A stretch of 64,000 nucleotides of DNA from Streptomyces sp. NRRL F-525 (GTDB lineage Bacteria > Actinomycetota > Actinomycetes > Streptomycetales > Streptomycetaceae). The position numbers and the translations under genes were made by a program. Location of the stretch: contig NZ_JNXE01000038.1 in the NCBI RefSeq assembly GCF_000716605.1, positions 1 through 64,000 on the forward strand, given 5' to 3'. A model generated the notes under the pieces. It did no database searches, was not told the DNA's origin, and saw only the letters and a program-made list of their open reading frames with translations. This document shows positions 17,171-26,061 of the stretch, piece by piece (positions within the stretch are counted from its first letter, which is position 1; each line of letters starts with the position of its first letter).

Positions 17171-18054
17171 GCGGCCCCCGCCCGTGCCGCCGGCGAGCGC
17201 TTCAGGTACTCCACCGCCCGGTTCAACGACCCCTCCCGCGACGGATGGTAGGAGCGGCGCAGATAGCGGGGTACGGCCGCGCCGAGGGAGCGCCAGGTGG
17301 GCAACAGGCCTTTGCGTACGGCCCTGTTGTGTGCGGTGAGCGAGTAGCGGACGCGGCCGGCGAGCTGGGGGTCGTGGCGGATCAGGTAGGCCGTGCCCCA
17401 GGCCCACAGGGAGAGCATCACGGGGGCCGTCACCGCCATGCCGGCGACGCGGCGGGCGTAGCGGGGGAGGCCGCGGCCGCCGCAGTGCTGGAACATGTCG
17501 TAGGCGACCGCGCGGTGTTCGACCTCCTCGGCGCCGTGCCAGCGCAGCAGGTCGAGCATGATCGCGTCGGCGCCGGACCGGTCGAGGGCATCGGCGGCCA
17601 GGATCCAGTCGCCCAGCACCGCCGTGAACTGCTCGATCGCCGCGACGACCGCCAGCCGGAAGCGCAGCCACTCCCGCTCGGGCAACGGCGCGCCGAACGG
17701 CGGGCGTTCGCCGAGGAGCCGTTCGAAGAGGAAGTCGACGTGCCGGGTGAAGTCCGCCGTGTCGAGCCGCTGGGCCGCGAGATGGTCCAGCACGTGCGCG
17801 TGCTGGACGCTGTGGGTGGCCTCCTGGCCCATGAACCCCTTGACGTCCGCGAGGAGTTCGGGGTCCCTGACCAGCGGCAGGCCCTCCTTGAAGACCTTCA
17901 CGAACCACCGCTCCCCCGCCGGTAGCAGCAGGTGCAGCACGTTGATGACGTGGGTGGCGGTCGGCTCGTCCGGTATCCAGTGCAGGGGTGTGCGCGACCA
18001 GTCGAAGGAGACCCGGCGCGGGGCGATCGCGTGCCGCTCGCTCTCGGAGGTCAC
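17167..18054 (-). CDS. Metal-dependent hydrolase family protein (PF10118 type)
   Basis: 295-residue protein resembling the predicted metal-dependent hydrolase family PF10118. It has two diiron-like ExxH patterns, GQEATHSVQHAHVLDHL and WHGAEEVEHRAVAYDMF, in an otherwise helical sequence, which suggests a ferritin-like metal site. A hydrophobic segment around VAGMAVTAPVMLSLWAWGTAYL may touch the membrane. The reaction is not established for the family. The gene overlaps both neighbours by GTGA junctions, so it is translationally coupled to the SDR fusion upstream and the MerR gene downstream. Confidence 0.82.
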   Translation of the reverse strand: MTSESERHAIAPRRVSFDWSRTPLHWIPDEPTATHVINVLHLLLPAGERWFVKVFKEGLPLVRDPELLADVKGFMGQEATHSVQHAHVLDHLAAQRLDTADFTRHVDFLFERLLGERPPFGAPLPEREWLRFRLAVVAAIEQFTAVLGDWILAADALDRSGADAIMLDLLRWHGAEEVEHRAVAYDMFQHCGGRGLPRYARRVAGMAVTAPVMLSLWAWGTAYLIRHDPQLAGRVRYSLTAHNRAVRKGLLPTWRSLGAAVPRYLRRSYHPSREGSLNRAVEYLKRSPAARAGAA

Positions 18055-19808
18055 AGCGGCGGCTCCAGGCGGGCCATCGCCCGCAACGCGCGCGGGGCGA
18101 ACCGGGACATGAGGTGGGCGCCGCGCGCCTCCGGGGTGACGGGCACGACGGCCTCGTTGCGGACGACGGCCCGCAGGATCGCGTCGGCGACCTTCTCCGG
18201 CGGGTAGTTGCGCATCCCGTAGAGCCGCGCCGACTTCTTCTGGCGCCGTTTCTCCTCGGCGGCGTCGACCCCGGCGAAGTGCGCGGTCGAGGTGATGTTG
18301 GTGTTGACGAGGCCGGGGCATATCGCCGAGACGCCGATCCCCTGCCCGGAGAGTTCCGCGCGCAGGCACTCGCTGAGCATCAGCACGGCCGCCTTGGAGG
18401 TGCTGTACGCGGGGAGCGCCTTGGAGGGCTGGAAGGCCGCCGCCGACGCGGTGTTGACGATGTGGCCGCCCTGGCCGCGGTCGGCCATCTGTTTCCCGAA
18501 GAGGCGGCAGCCGTGGATCACGCCCCACAGGTTGACGTCGAGGACCTTCTTCCAGTCCTCCGGGGTGGTGTCGAAGAAGGAACCGGAGAGTCCGATTCCG
18601 GCGTTGTTCACGAGCACGTCCACCACGCCGTACTCGGCGGCGACCTTCGCGGCGAGCTTCTCCATGGCCTGCTCGTCGGAGACGTCGACCGTCTCCGCCC
18701 AGGCCTCGGGGGCGCCGATCAGCCGCGCCAACTCGGCGGTGCGGGCGGCACTTTCGGTGTCCCGGTCCACGGCCACCACGCGCGCGCCGGACTCGGCGAA
18801 CGCGAACGCCGTGGCCCGCCCGATGCCGCTGCCCGCGCCCGTGACCAGCACGAGCTGGCCGCCGAACCGCTCCACGTACTTGCCGGTCGCCGGTGTCGGC
18901 CTGGGCCGCTCGCCCTCATGAGTGGTCACGAACTCCGTGATCCAGGACGCCAGTTGATCGGGCCTGGTGCGCGGGATCCAGTGCTTGGCGGGCAGCGTGT
19001 GGCGCACCGCCCCAGGCGCCCACAACTCCAGTTCGTCGTAGAGCTTCTCGGAGAGAAACGCGTCCCCCAGGGGTGTGATGAGCTGCACGGGCGCGTGCGC
19101 GTACGCGTCCGTGCGCGGCCTGCGCAGCCGGGCGCGGACGTTGTCGCGGTACAGCCAGGCGCCGTGGGCCGCGTCCGTGGGGAGCGACGAGGTCGGGTAG
19201 TCGCCGCGGGGGACCTTCTCGACGCGCTCCAGGATCTTCGGCCAGCGCCTGCCCAGGGGGCCGCGCCAGGCGAGTTCGGGCAGCACGGGCGTGTGCAGCA
19301 GGTACACGTACCAGGACTTGGCGCCCTGGCCGAGGAGTTGGCCGACGCGGCGCGGGGTGGGCCGGGTCAGGCGCTTGTTGATCCAGTGCCCGAAGTGGTC
19401 GAGGGACGGCCCGGACATCGATGTGAAGGAGGCGATCCGGCCCACCGTCTGCTCGACGGTGACGAACTCCCAGGACTGCACCGAGCCCCAGTCGTGCCCC
19501 ACGAGGTGCACCGGCCGGTCCGGGCTGACCGCGTTCGCGACCGCCAGGAAGTCGTCCGTGAGCTTCTCCAGGGTGAACCCGCCCCGCAGCGGCTCCGGTG
19601 CCGTCGACCGGCCGTGGCCCCGGACGTCGTAGAGGACGACGTGGAAGCGGTCCGCGAGGCGGGACGCGACCTCGGACCACACCTCCTTGGTGTCGGGGTA
19701 GCCGTGCACCAGGACGACCGTGGGGCGCGAGGGGTCCCCCAACTCGGCCACGCACAGCTCGACTCCACCCGTCCGCACCCAGCGCTCGCGCGCACCCTCA
19801 AGCGTCAC
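18051..19808 (-). CDS. Epoxide-hydrolase-like alpha/beta hydrolase fused to a short-chain dehydrogenase
   Basis: 585-residue two-domain enzyme. Residues 1-290 form an alpha/beta hydrolase with VVLVHGYPDTKEVW and the nucleophile motif LVGHDWGSVQSW, where Asp rather than Ser indicates epoxide hydrolase chemistry. From about residue 300 an SDR domain follows with TGAGSGIGRATA (cofactor binding), VLVNNAGIG and catalytic YSTSK. A fused hydrolase and NAD(P)-dependent oxidoreductase could act in sequence on one substrate, for example diol formation and oxidation (inference). GTG at 19808 has GGAGGACAA upstream and overlaps the M24 gene stop. Similar fusions are known in actinobacteria without a settled function. 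Confidence 0.9.
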   Translation of the reverse strand: MTLEGARERWVRTGGVELCVAELGDPSRPTVVLVHGYPDTKEVWSEVASRLADRFHVVLYDVRGHGRSTAPEPLRGGFTLEKLTDDFLAVANAVSPDRPVHLVGHDWGSVQSWEFVTVEQTVGRIASFTSMSGPSLDHFGHWINKRLTRPTPRRVGQLLGQGAKSWYVYLLHTPVLPELAWRGPLGRRWPKILERVEKVPRGDYPTSSLPTDAAHGAWLYRDNVRARLRRPRTDAYAHAPVQLITPLGDAFLSEKLYDELELWAPGAVRHTLPAKHWIPRTRPDQLASWITEFVTTHEGERPRPTPATGKYVERFGGQLVLVTGAGSGIGRATAFAFAESGARVVAVDRDTESAARTAELARLIGAPEAWAETVDVSDEQAMEKLAAKVAAEYGVVDVLVNNAGIGLSGSFFDTTPEDWKKVLDVNLWGVIHGCRLFGKQMADRGQGGHIVNTASAAAFQPSKALPAYSTSKAAVLMLSECLRAELSGQGIGVSAICPGLVNTNITSTAHFAGVDAAEEKRRQKKSARLYGMRNYPPEKVADAILRAVVRNEAVVPVTPEARGAHLMSRFAPRALRAMARLEPPL

Positions 19809-20647
19809 TTGTCCTCCGCCCAGCGCCGCACGTGCGGCAGATCGTCGTCGAGCCAGAAGGCGCTCTGTTCGGGGTCCCTGGAGTCGGTGACGACCAGGAT
19901 CTCCTCGAACTTGGCGCCCGTGCCCCGGAATCCGAGATGCGGTTCGACCGCCCACAGGCCCGGGTGCGGGGGGTGGTCGGAGAAGCGGTACGGCGACCAG
20001 AGCGGGGACCAGCCGTCGCGGTGGCCGTGCAGCGCGTCGCTCGCCAGGCCCTTCAGGGACTGCGTGCCGAACCCGAACAGCCTGGGGGACCAAGGGCGTT
20101 CGGCGACCCGGTCGACCTTGTGCGCGATCACGCCGAAGGGGTACGCGCGGTGCCGGTTGGCGTAGCCCTGGCGGACCATGAGGCGGTCCACGTCCTCGTA
20201 GATCTCGCGCAGCGGGCGCCGCTCGCGCACCTCCCGCAGGAGCAGCTCGCGGTGCGCCTCCAGGTCGGCCATCAGCCTGGCCTGCACCGGGTTGGCGCCC
20301 AGGGAGCCCGAGTAGCCGATGTCGGCCGTGTAGCCCTTGTACACGGGGGCCATGTCCAGGATGAACGGCATCCCGGGCTCAAGACCGCGGCCCGTGGGGA
20401 AGAACTGCAGCGGCACCCGGAAGTTCGTGAACGCCGTGCGGTCGCCGAACCAGGCGAAGGGCAGATGGAACCAGTCGCTCACACCCCGAGCGCGCAGCCA
20501 CGACCGCTGCATCCGCGCCGCGTCGCGCTCGCTCACCCCGGGCTCCAGCCGGGCCGCGACGGCCTCGGCGCACTCGTACGCCAGCCGCTGGACCTCCCTG
20601 AACCCCCGCAGTTCCGCGGAGAGTTCGCGTGTCACCGCCGTAGTCAT
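19805..20647 (-). CDS. M24-family metallopeptidase-like protein (Xaa-Pro aminopeptidase/creatinase fold)
   Basis: 280-residue protein with the pita-bread fold signature and all five expected metal ligands: Asp and Asp in ILDMAPVYKGYTADIGYSG, His in VIAHKVDRV, and two Glu in AVEPHLGFRGTGAKFEEILVV. It lacks the N-terminal domain of PepP, so it may act on a small amide or ether substrate rather than on peptides (inference). The ATG at 20647 follows GGGGCGG. It is the first gene of the four-gene operon, with the promoter in the 240-base gap shared with the divergent ABC operon. Confidence 0.86.
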   Translation of the reverse strand: MTTAVTRELSAELRGFREVQRLAYECAEAVAARLEPGVSERDAARMQRSWLRARGVSDWFHLPFAWFGDRTAFTNFRVPLQFFPTGRGLEPGMPFILDMAPVYKGYTADIGYSGSLGANPVQARLMADLEAHRELLLREVRERRPLREIYEDVDRLMVRQGYANRHRAYPFGVIAHKVDRVAERPWSPRLFGFGTQSLKGLASDALHGHRDGWSPLWSPYRFSDHPPHPGLWAVEPHLGFRGTGAKFEEILVVTDSRDPEQSAFWLDDDLPHVRRWAEDK

Positions 20648-20887
20648 GCCACCGCCCCACCTGTCCACACCGACTGCGGTACGTGCTCGTAACTTGACAC
20701 TCGTGAATGTGACAGTTGTTAGAGGCTGCGTCAATAGGCGTGATCTCTACCTGTGGACAACCGCGAGGGCCGGTCGCGTAGCCCTCAAGTAGGGGCATCC
20801 CCTACGGACCCGTACGTCTGGAGTCTGACGTGAGTACAGCTCTGCGGGGTGACGACCGCAGTGGCCCGCGTCACTACCTTCGTAGAC

Positions 20888-21874
20888 GTGACTGTGATCG
20901 CGACCGAAAGCCTGAGCAAGCGGTTCCCACGGGTGACCGCGCTTGACCGGCTCTCCGTGGACGTCGGACCCGGTGTGACGGGGCTCGTCGGTGCCAACGG
21001 AGCCGGCAAGTCCACCTTGATCAAGATCCTGCTGGGTCTGTCCCCCGCCTCCGAGGGCCGAGCCGAAGTGCTCGGCCTCGATGTCGCCACCAAGGGTGCC
21101 GACATCCGCGAGCGCGTCGGGTACATGCCGGAGCACGACTGTCTGCCGCCCGACGTCTCGGCCACCGAGTTCGTCGTCCACATGGCGCGCATGTCCGGCC
21201 TGCCGCCCACCGCGGCCCGAGAGCGCACCGCGGACACCCTGCGCCATGTCGGTCTGTACGAGGAGCGCTACCGCCCCATCGGCGGCTACTCGACGGGCAT
21301 GAAGCAGCGCGTCAAGCTCGCGCAGGCCCTCGTCCACGACCCGCAGCTGGTCTTCCTGGACGAGCCGACCAACGGCCTCGACCCGGTCGGCCGCGACGAG
21401 ATGCTCGGCCTCATCCGCCGCATCCACACGGACTTCGGCATCTCGGTGCTGGTGACCTCGCACCTGCTCGGCGAGCTGGAGCGCACCTGCGACCACGTGA
21501 TCGTGGTCGACGGCGGCAAGCTCCTGCGGTCCAGCTCCACCACCGACTTCACCCAGATCACGACCACCCTGGCGATCGAGGTCACCGACACCGACGAGCA
21601 CCCGGACGGCACCCGCGCGGTGCGCGACGCGCTCCACGCGCGCGGGGTGGACACGCACGACGGCAGCGGCCTCCCGGGCGCCGGCCACGTCCTCCTCCTG
21701 ACGGCCACGGGCGAGGAGACGTACGACGTGGTCCGGGACGTGATCGCGGACCTCGGCCTGGGCCTGGTGCGCATGGAACAGCGCAGGCACCACATCTCCG
21801 AGGTCTTCACCGACGCCGACACGGGCACCGACCACGACGCAGAGCGGAAGGAGGCCGTAGGCCATGGCAATTGA
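20888..21874 (+). CDS. ABC transporter ATP-binding protein
   Basis: 328-residue ATPase. Walker A is GANGAGKST, the signature [15 protein letters not shown], Walker [14 protein letters not shown] and the switch His lies in [12 protein letters not shown]-terminal extension of about 90 residues follows, as in ABC-2 type multidrug or antibiotic exporters. The start is uncertain: GTG at 20888 has a TACCTT box close upstream, suggesting a leaderless transcript, while GTG codons at 20849 and 20894 are also possible. Its stop overlaps the permease start by 11 bases. It is the first of four genes that alternate ATPase, permease, ATPase, permease. Confidence 0.9.
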   Translation: MTVIATESLSKRFPRVTALDRLSVDVGPGVTGLVGANGAGKSTLIKILLGLSPASEGRAEVLGLDVATKGADIRERVGYMPEHDCLPPDVSATEFVVHMARMSGLPPTAARERTADTLRHVGLYEERYRPIGGYSTGMKQRVKLAQALVHDPQLVFLDEPTNGLDPVGRDEMLGLIRRIHTDFGISVLVTSHLLGELERTCDHVIVVDGGKLLRSSSTTDFTQITTTLAIEVTDTDEHPDGTRAVRDALHARGVDTHDGSGLPGAGHVLLLTATGEETYDVVRDVIADLGLGLVRMEQRRHHISEVFTDADTGTDHDAERKEAVGHGN

Positions 21875-22772
21875 CCAGCCCCTGGTCCCCCAGCCGGGCG
21901 ACCAGACCCGCATCCACAACATCGGCTACCGCCACTACGACGGCCCCCGCCTGGGCCGCGCGTACGCCCGCCGCTCCCTCTACTCGCAGTCCCTGCGCGG
22001 CTCGTACGGCCTCGGCCGTTCGGTGAAGTCCAAGGTGCTGCCGATGCTGCTGTTCGTGGTCATGTGCGTGCCCGCGGCCATCATGGTGGCCGTCGCGGTC
22101 GCCACGAAGGCCAAGGACCTGCCCGTCGACTACACGCGCTACGCGATCATCATGCAGGCCGTCATCGGCCTCTACGTAGCCTCGCAGGCACCCCAGTCGG
22201 TCTCGCGCGACCTGCGCTTCAAGACCGTGCCGCTGTACTTCTCGCGGCCGATCGAGACCGCCGACTACGTAAGGGCCAAGTTCGCGGCCCTGGCCTCGGC
22301 CATGCTCATCCTCACCGGGGCCCCGCTGATCGTGCTCTACGTAGGCGCCCTGCTGGCCAAGCTGGACTTCGCCGACCAGACCAAGGGCTTCGCCCAGGCA
22401 CTCGTCTCCGTGACCCTCCTCTCACTGCTCTTCGCCGGCATCGGCCTGGTCATCGCCGCCGTCACCCCGCGCCGCGGCTTCGGCATCGCGGCCATCATCG
22501 CCGTACTGACCATCTCCTCCGGCGCGGTCTCCACCCTCCAGGCGATCGCCGACGCGCAGAACTCCACGGGCGCCATCCCCTGGATCGGCCTCTTCTCGCC
22601 CGTCACCCTCATCGACGGTCTCCAGTCGGCGTTCCTGGGCGCGAGTTCGGCGTCCCCCGGAGGCGTCGGTCCCAGCCACGCGCAAGGTGTGGTCTACGTC
22701 CTCGCCGTCCTGGGCCTCATCGCCGCGACCTACGGCCTCCTGATCCGCCGCTACCGGAAGGTGGGCCTGTGA
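21864..22772 (+). CDS. ABC-2 type transporter permease
   Basis: 302-residue membrane protein with a soluble N-terminal region of about 55 residues and six predicted membrane spans (for example [18 protein letters not shown] and [18 protein letters not shown]). It shares the pattern of ABC-2 subunits in which the ATPase is separate. It overlaps the ATPase genes on both sides (11 bases upstream, GTGA downstream), so the products are made together and probably form one exporter. The substrate is unknown. Confidence 0.88.
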   Translation: MAIDQPLVPQPGDQTRIHNIGYRHYDGPRLGRAYARRSLYSQSLRGSYGLGRSVKSKVLPMLLFVVMCVPAAIMVAVAVATKAKDLPVDYTRYAIIMQAVIGLYVASQAPQSVSRDLRFKTVPLYFSRPIETADYVRAKFAALASAMLILTGAPLIVLYVGALLAKLDFADQTKGFAQALVSVTLLSLLFAGIGLVIAAVTPRRGFGIAAIIAVLTISSGAVSTLQAIADAQNSTGAIPWIGLFSPVTLIDGLQSAFLGASSASPGGVGPSHAQGVVYVLAVLGLIAATYGLLIRRYRKVGL

Positions 22773-23680
22773 CCACGCTCTCCATCGACCACGTCTCCCG
22801 CTGGTTCGGCAACGTGGTCGCCGTCAACGACATCACCATGAACGTCGGCCCCGGCGTCACCGGACTCCTCGGCCCGAACGGCGCCGGCAAGTCCACCCTC
22901 ATCAACATGATGGGCGGCTTCCTCGCCCCCTCCACCGGCACCGTCACCCTGGACGGCCAGCAGGTCTGGCGCAACGAACAGATCTACAAGCACATCGGCA
23001 TCGTCCCCGAGCGTGAGGCGATGTACGACTTCCTTACGGGGCGCGAATTCGTCGTGGCCAACGCGGAGTTGCACGGTCTCGGCGCCAAAGCGGCCCAGAA
23101 GGCGCTGGCCACGGTCGAGATGGAGTACGCGCAGGACCGCAAGATCTCGACGTACTCCAAGGGCATGCGCCAGCGCGTGAAGATGGCGTCCGCCCTGGTC
23201 CACGACCCCTCGCTGCTCCTGCTCGACGAGCCCTTCAACGGCATGGACCCGCGCCAGCGCATGCAGCTCATGGACCTGCTGCGGCGGATGGGCGACGAGG
23301 GCCGCACGGTGCTGTTCTCGTCCCACATCCTCGAAGAGGTCGAGCAACTGGCCTGGCACATCGAGGTGGTGGTGGCCGGACGGCACGCGGCCAGCGGCGA
23401 CTTCCGCAAGATCCGCCGCCTGATGACCGACCGCCCGCACCGCTACCTGGTCCGCTCCAGCGACGACCGCGCCCTCGCGGCCGCGCTGATCGCCGACCCG
23501 TCGACGTCCGGCATCGAGGTCGACCTGGCCGAAGGTGCGCTGCGCATCCAGGCCGTCGACTTCGGCCGGTTCACGGTCCTGCTGCCCCGGGTGGCCAAGG
23601 ACCACGGCATCCGGCTGCTCACGGTCTCGCCGTCCGACGAGTCCCTCGAGTCCGTCTTCTCGTATCTCGTCGCGGCGTAG
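22769..23680 (+). CDS. ABC transporter ATP-binding protein (second)
   Basis: 303-residue ATPase with Walker A GPNGAGKST, signature YSKGMRQRVKMASAL, Walker B LLLLDEPFNGMDP and FSSHILEEVEQL. The Q-loop region reads GIVPEREAMYDFLTG. GTG at 22769 overlaps the permease stop (GTGA). It probably energises the permease encoded 11 bases downstream. It is clearly related to the first ATPase, so the operon looks like a duplicated module. Confidence 0.92.
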   Translation: MTTLSIDHVSRWFGNVVAVNDITMNVGPGVTGLLGPNGAGKSTLINMMGGFLAPSTGTVTLDGQQVWRNEQIYKHIGIVPEREAMYDFLTGREFVVANAELHGLGAKAAQKALATVEMEYAQDRKISTYSKGMRQRVKMASALVHDPSLLLLDEPFNGMDPRQRMQLMDLLRRMGDEGRTVLFSSHILEEVEQLAWHIEVVVAGRHAASGDFRKIRRLMTDRPHRYLVRSSDDRALAAALIADPSTSGIEVDLAEGALRIQAVDFGRFTVLLPRVAKDHGIRLLTVSPSDESLESVFSYLVAA

Positions 23681-23691
23681 GAGGCCAAGAG

Positions 23692-24411
23692 ATGTACGAC
23701 CCCACAGTCGCCCGACTCACCTACCGGGCCCTGCTCGGCCGGCGCCGGGCCCTCATCCTGGGCGCCCTGCCCATGCTGCTGATCCTGATCTCCGTGGTGG
23801 TGCGTTCCCTCACCGGCGCCGACGACCAGACCGCGGTCGACGTCCTGGGCGGGCTCGGGCTCGCCACGATGGTGCCGATCATCGGTGTCATCGCGGGCAC
23901 CGGCGCGATCGGTCCGGAGATCGACGACGGCTCGGTGGTGTACCTGCTGTCCAAGCCGCTGAAGCGGCCCACGATCATCTTCACCAAGCTGATCGTCGCG
24001 GTCGCCGTCACCATGGTGTTCTCGGCGGTCCCCATGCTGATCGCGGGCCTCATCCTCAACGGCAACGGCCAGCAGATCGCCGTCGCCTACACGGTGGCCG
24101 CCCTCGTCGCGTCCATCGCCTACGCGGCACTCTTCCTGCTGCTCGGCACGGTCTCCCGGCACGCGGTCGTCTTCGGACTCGTCTACGCCCTCGTCTGGGA
24201 AGCCCTGTTCGGCTCCCTGGTCGCCGGCGCCCGCACGCTCAGCGTCCAGCAGTGGTCCCTGGCCGTCGCCCACAAGGTGGCCGGCGGCGACCTGGTCACC
24301 TCGGACGTCGGACTGACCACGGCCACGGTGTTCCTCGTCGCGGTCACCGCCGGAGCCACCTGGTACGCCGGACAGAAGCTGCGCTCGCTGAAGCTCGCCG
24401 GCGAGGAATGA
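23692..24411 (+). CDS. ABC-2 type transporter permease (second)
   Basis: 239-residue membrane protein with six predicted spans, starting MYDPTVARLTYRALLGRRRALIL and including PIIGVIAGTGAIGPEIDDGSVVYLLSKPLKRPTI, the characteristic cytoplasmic loop of ABC-2 permeases. GGAGG lies close upstream of the ATG. It completes the ATPase-permease-ATPase-permease operon. Confidence 0.9.
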   Translation: MYDPTVARLTYRALLGRRRALILGALPMLLILISVVVRSLTGADDQTAVDVLGGLGLATMVPIIGVIAGTGAIGPEIDDGSVVYLLSKPLKRPTIIFTKLIVAVAVTMVFSAVPMLIAGLILNGNGQQIAVAYTVAALVASIAYAALFLLLGTVSRHAVVFGLVYALVWEALFGSLVAGARTLSVQQWSLAVAHKVAGGDLVTSDVGLTTATVFLVAVTAGATWYAGQKLRSLKLAGEE

Positions 24412-24491
24412 CAGGTCCTGATCTTGACGGGGGCTTCATCTCTGTCCGGGCACACTGGACAAACGTGGACGCACGGCTGGGAGGAACGGGG

Positions 24492-24731
24492 ATGGCCGGA
24501 GAGGCGACGTACGGCGGCGGACAGGCGGAGTCCGGCGACGGCTGGGACAAGCTGGTCCTGGACGACGACTTCATACGGTCCGCCGAGACGGCCGAGCCGT
24601 CGGCCCGGGCGCGGATGCTTGCGGCGCGCTGGCGTGCGGAGTCTCCGGAGCCGCAGCCTTGGCGTTCCGACGAGCCGCCTGCCGGGTGGTTCTTCAGTAA
24701 GGCTCGGCGGCGGAAGTGGCGGCGGCGGTAG
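24492..24731 (+). CDS. Small conserved hypothetical protein
   Basis: 79-residue soluble protein with an acidic middle (LVLDDDFIRSAETAEPSARARMLAARWR) and a very basic end (SKARRRKWRRR). I do not recognise a function. The start at 24492 is chosen because GGAGGAA lies six bases upstream. The frame opens at 24408, overlapping the permease stop, but that longer version lacks a binding site. A TTGACG -35-like element near 24424 suggests its own promoter. Confidence 0.72.
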   Translation: MAGEATYGGGQAESGDGWDKLVLDDDFIRSAETAEPSARARMLAARWRAESPEPQPWRSDEPPAGWFFSKARRRKWRRR

Positions 24732-24770
24732 GGGTTCTGGCCGGATGCGTAGTTCGTTGGCTGCGGGCGA

Positions 24771-24804
24771 GTGGGGGCTGGTCGCGCAGTTCCCCGCGCC
24801 CCTT
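24771..24804. repeat. Interspersed Streptomyces palindromic repeat, copy 1
   Basis: Contains GGGGGCTGGTCGCGCAGTTC followed by CCCGCGCCCCTT, a short intergenic repeat common in Streptomyces genomes. A second copy in opposite orientation is at 25191-25233, so the two bracket tRNA-Ser(GCT). Confidence 0.85.
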
Positions 24805-24843
24805 GGGTGGGACCACGTACCCCGGGTCTTAGTACTCGACATC

Positions 24844-24933
<90 letters not shown>

Positions 24934-25190
24934 GGGAGGGCGGCCCACGCGATAATGAGTCGCGTGCTCGAAGCGGCCGCCCCGGGCAGCTCCCCGTGGT
25001 GGGCGACTCGACGGAGGGTAACTACTCCGGAGACCGCCGCGGGCTGCCCTGAAGGGAGTTGGACGTCCTGTCGTGCATCGACATCGTCCAGCTCCTCTCC
25101 CAGTCAGTGGCGCCGGCTGATCCGGCGTCGACACAACAACTGTGCCTGTAGGCCGAGTTGGACGCCACCGAATTAACGGGGCTCAGGCAG
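24934..25190. other. Unassigned spacer with possible small peptide
   Basis: No family is recognised. A 70-residue plus-strand frame (starting VLEAAAPGSSPWW near 24964) has odd Ser/Arg-rich composition. In another frame GAAGGGAG is followed by a possible 30-codon peptide MDVLSCIDIVQLLSQSV ending at 25150. Neither can be confirmed by eye. Confidence 0.3.
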
Positions 25191-25233
25191 GCGCCCCAAA
25201 AGGGGCGCGGGGAACTGCGCGACCAGCCCCCAC
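25191..25233. repeat. Interspersed Streptomyces palindromic repeat, copy 2
   Basis: Begins with the hairpin GCGCCCCAAAAGGGGCGC and continues GGGGAACTGCGCGACCAGCC. It is the reverse complement of the repeat at 24771-24804, with similarity continuing outwards (GCTGCGGG beside GGTGGGGGC). It lies just after the end of the HAD gene and may act as its terminator. Confidence 0.85.
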
Positions 25234-25257
25234 CGGACCCGCAGCCATACGACGACC

Positions 25258-26061
25258 TCAACCCAGCAGTCGCTCCAGCACCACCGCGATCCCGTCGTCC
25301 TCGTTCGACGACGTCACCTCGTCCGCCACCGCCCTGAGCTCCTCATGCGCGTTGGCCATCGCCACGCTGTGGGACGCCCAGGCGAACATCGCGATGTCGT
25401 TCGGCATGTCGCCGAAGGCGATCGTGTCGGCGGACTTCAGACCCAGGCGGCGTGCCGCGATGGACAGGCCCGTGGCCTTGGAGAGGCCGAGCGGGAGGAG
25501 TTCGACGATGCCCGCGCCGGCCATCGCGACCGAGACGAAGCCGCCCGCGGCCCTGCCGGCCGCCTCGGCGAGCTGGTCGTCCGTGAGCGTCGGGTGCTGG
25601 ATGTAGATCTTGTTCAGCGGCGCGGCCCACAGCTCGGACACGTCCGAGAGGGGAGTCGACGGCAGCGAGCCCGTGACCGCGTACCCGTCGCCGACCAGCA
25701 CCTCCCCGTCCAGGCCGTCCCGGCTCGCCGCCAAGTACAGCGGGCCGACCTCCGCCTCGATCTTGGCGAGTGCCACCCCGGCCAGTTGGCGGTCCAGGGT
25801 GACCGACGTCAGCAGGCGGTGCTCCCCGGCGTCGTAGACCTGCGCGCCCTGGCCGCAGACCGCGAGGCCGTCGTAGCCGAGGTCGTCGAGGATGTGCCGG
25901 GTCCAGGGGACCCCGCGGCCCGTCACCACGATGTGCGCGGCGCCGGCCTCCGCCGCCGCCGCGAGGGCGGCACGGGTGCGCGGCGAGACCGACTCGTCGG
26001 AGCGCAGGAGCGTTCCGTCGAGGTCGGTCGCGATCAGCCGGTAGGGGAAGCCGGCGGTCAC
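25258..26061 (-). CDS. HAD-superfamily (Cof/IIB) hydrolase
   Basis: 267-residue phosphatase-like protein with motif [21 protein letters not shown], motif [12 protein letters not shown] and the C-terminal [14 protein letters not shown]. It resembles the HAD gene at 13071-13940 along its whole length. GTG at 26061 overlaps the serS stop (GTGA), so it is translated with seryl-tRNA synthetase. Whether it serves a serine- or tRNA-related phosphatase role is unknown; the linkage is conserved in my memory of Streptomyces genomes. Confidence 0.9.
   Translation of the reverse strand: MTAGFPYRLIATDLDGTLLRSDESVSPRTRAALAAAAEAGAAHIVVTGRGVPWTRHILDDLGYDGLAVCGQGAQVYDAGEHRLLTSVTLDRQLAGVALAKIEAEVGPLYLAASRDGLDGEVLVGDGYAVTGSLPSTPLSDVSELWAAPLNKIYIQHPTLTDDQLAEAAGRAAGGFVSVAMAGAGIVELLPLGLSKATGLSIAARRLGLKSADTIAFGDMPNDIAMFAWASHSVAMANAHEELRAVADEVTSSNEDDGIAVVLERLLG

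Noticed and set aside
17988..20165. 725-codon plus-strand frame opposite the SDR fusion operon
   Set aside because: Antisense shadow over genes with clear catalytic motifs.
20648..20760. Riboswitch or T-box upstream of the M24 operon or serS
   Set aside because: The gaps contain short palindromic bits and DnaA-like boxes, but no T-box or riboswitch core could be recognised.
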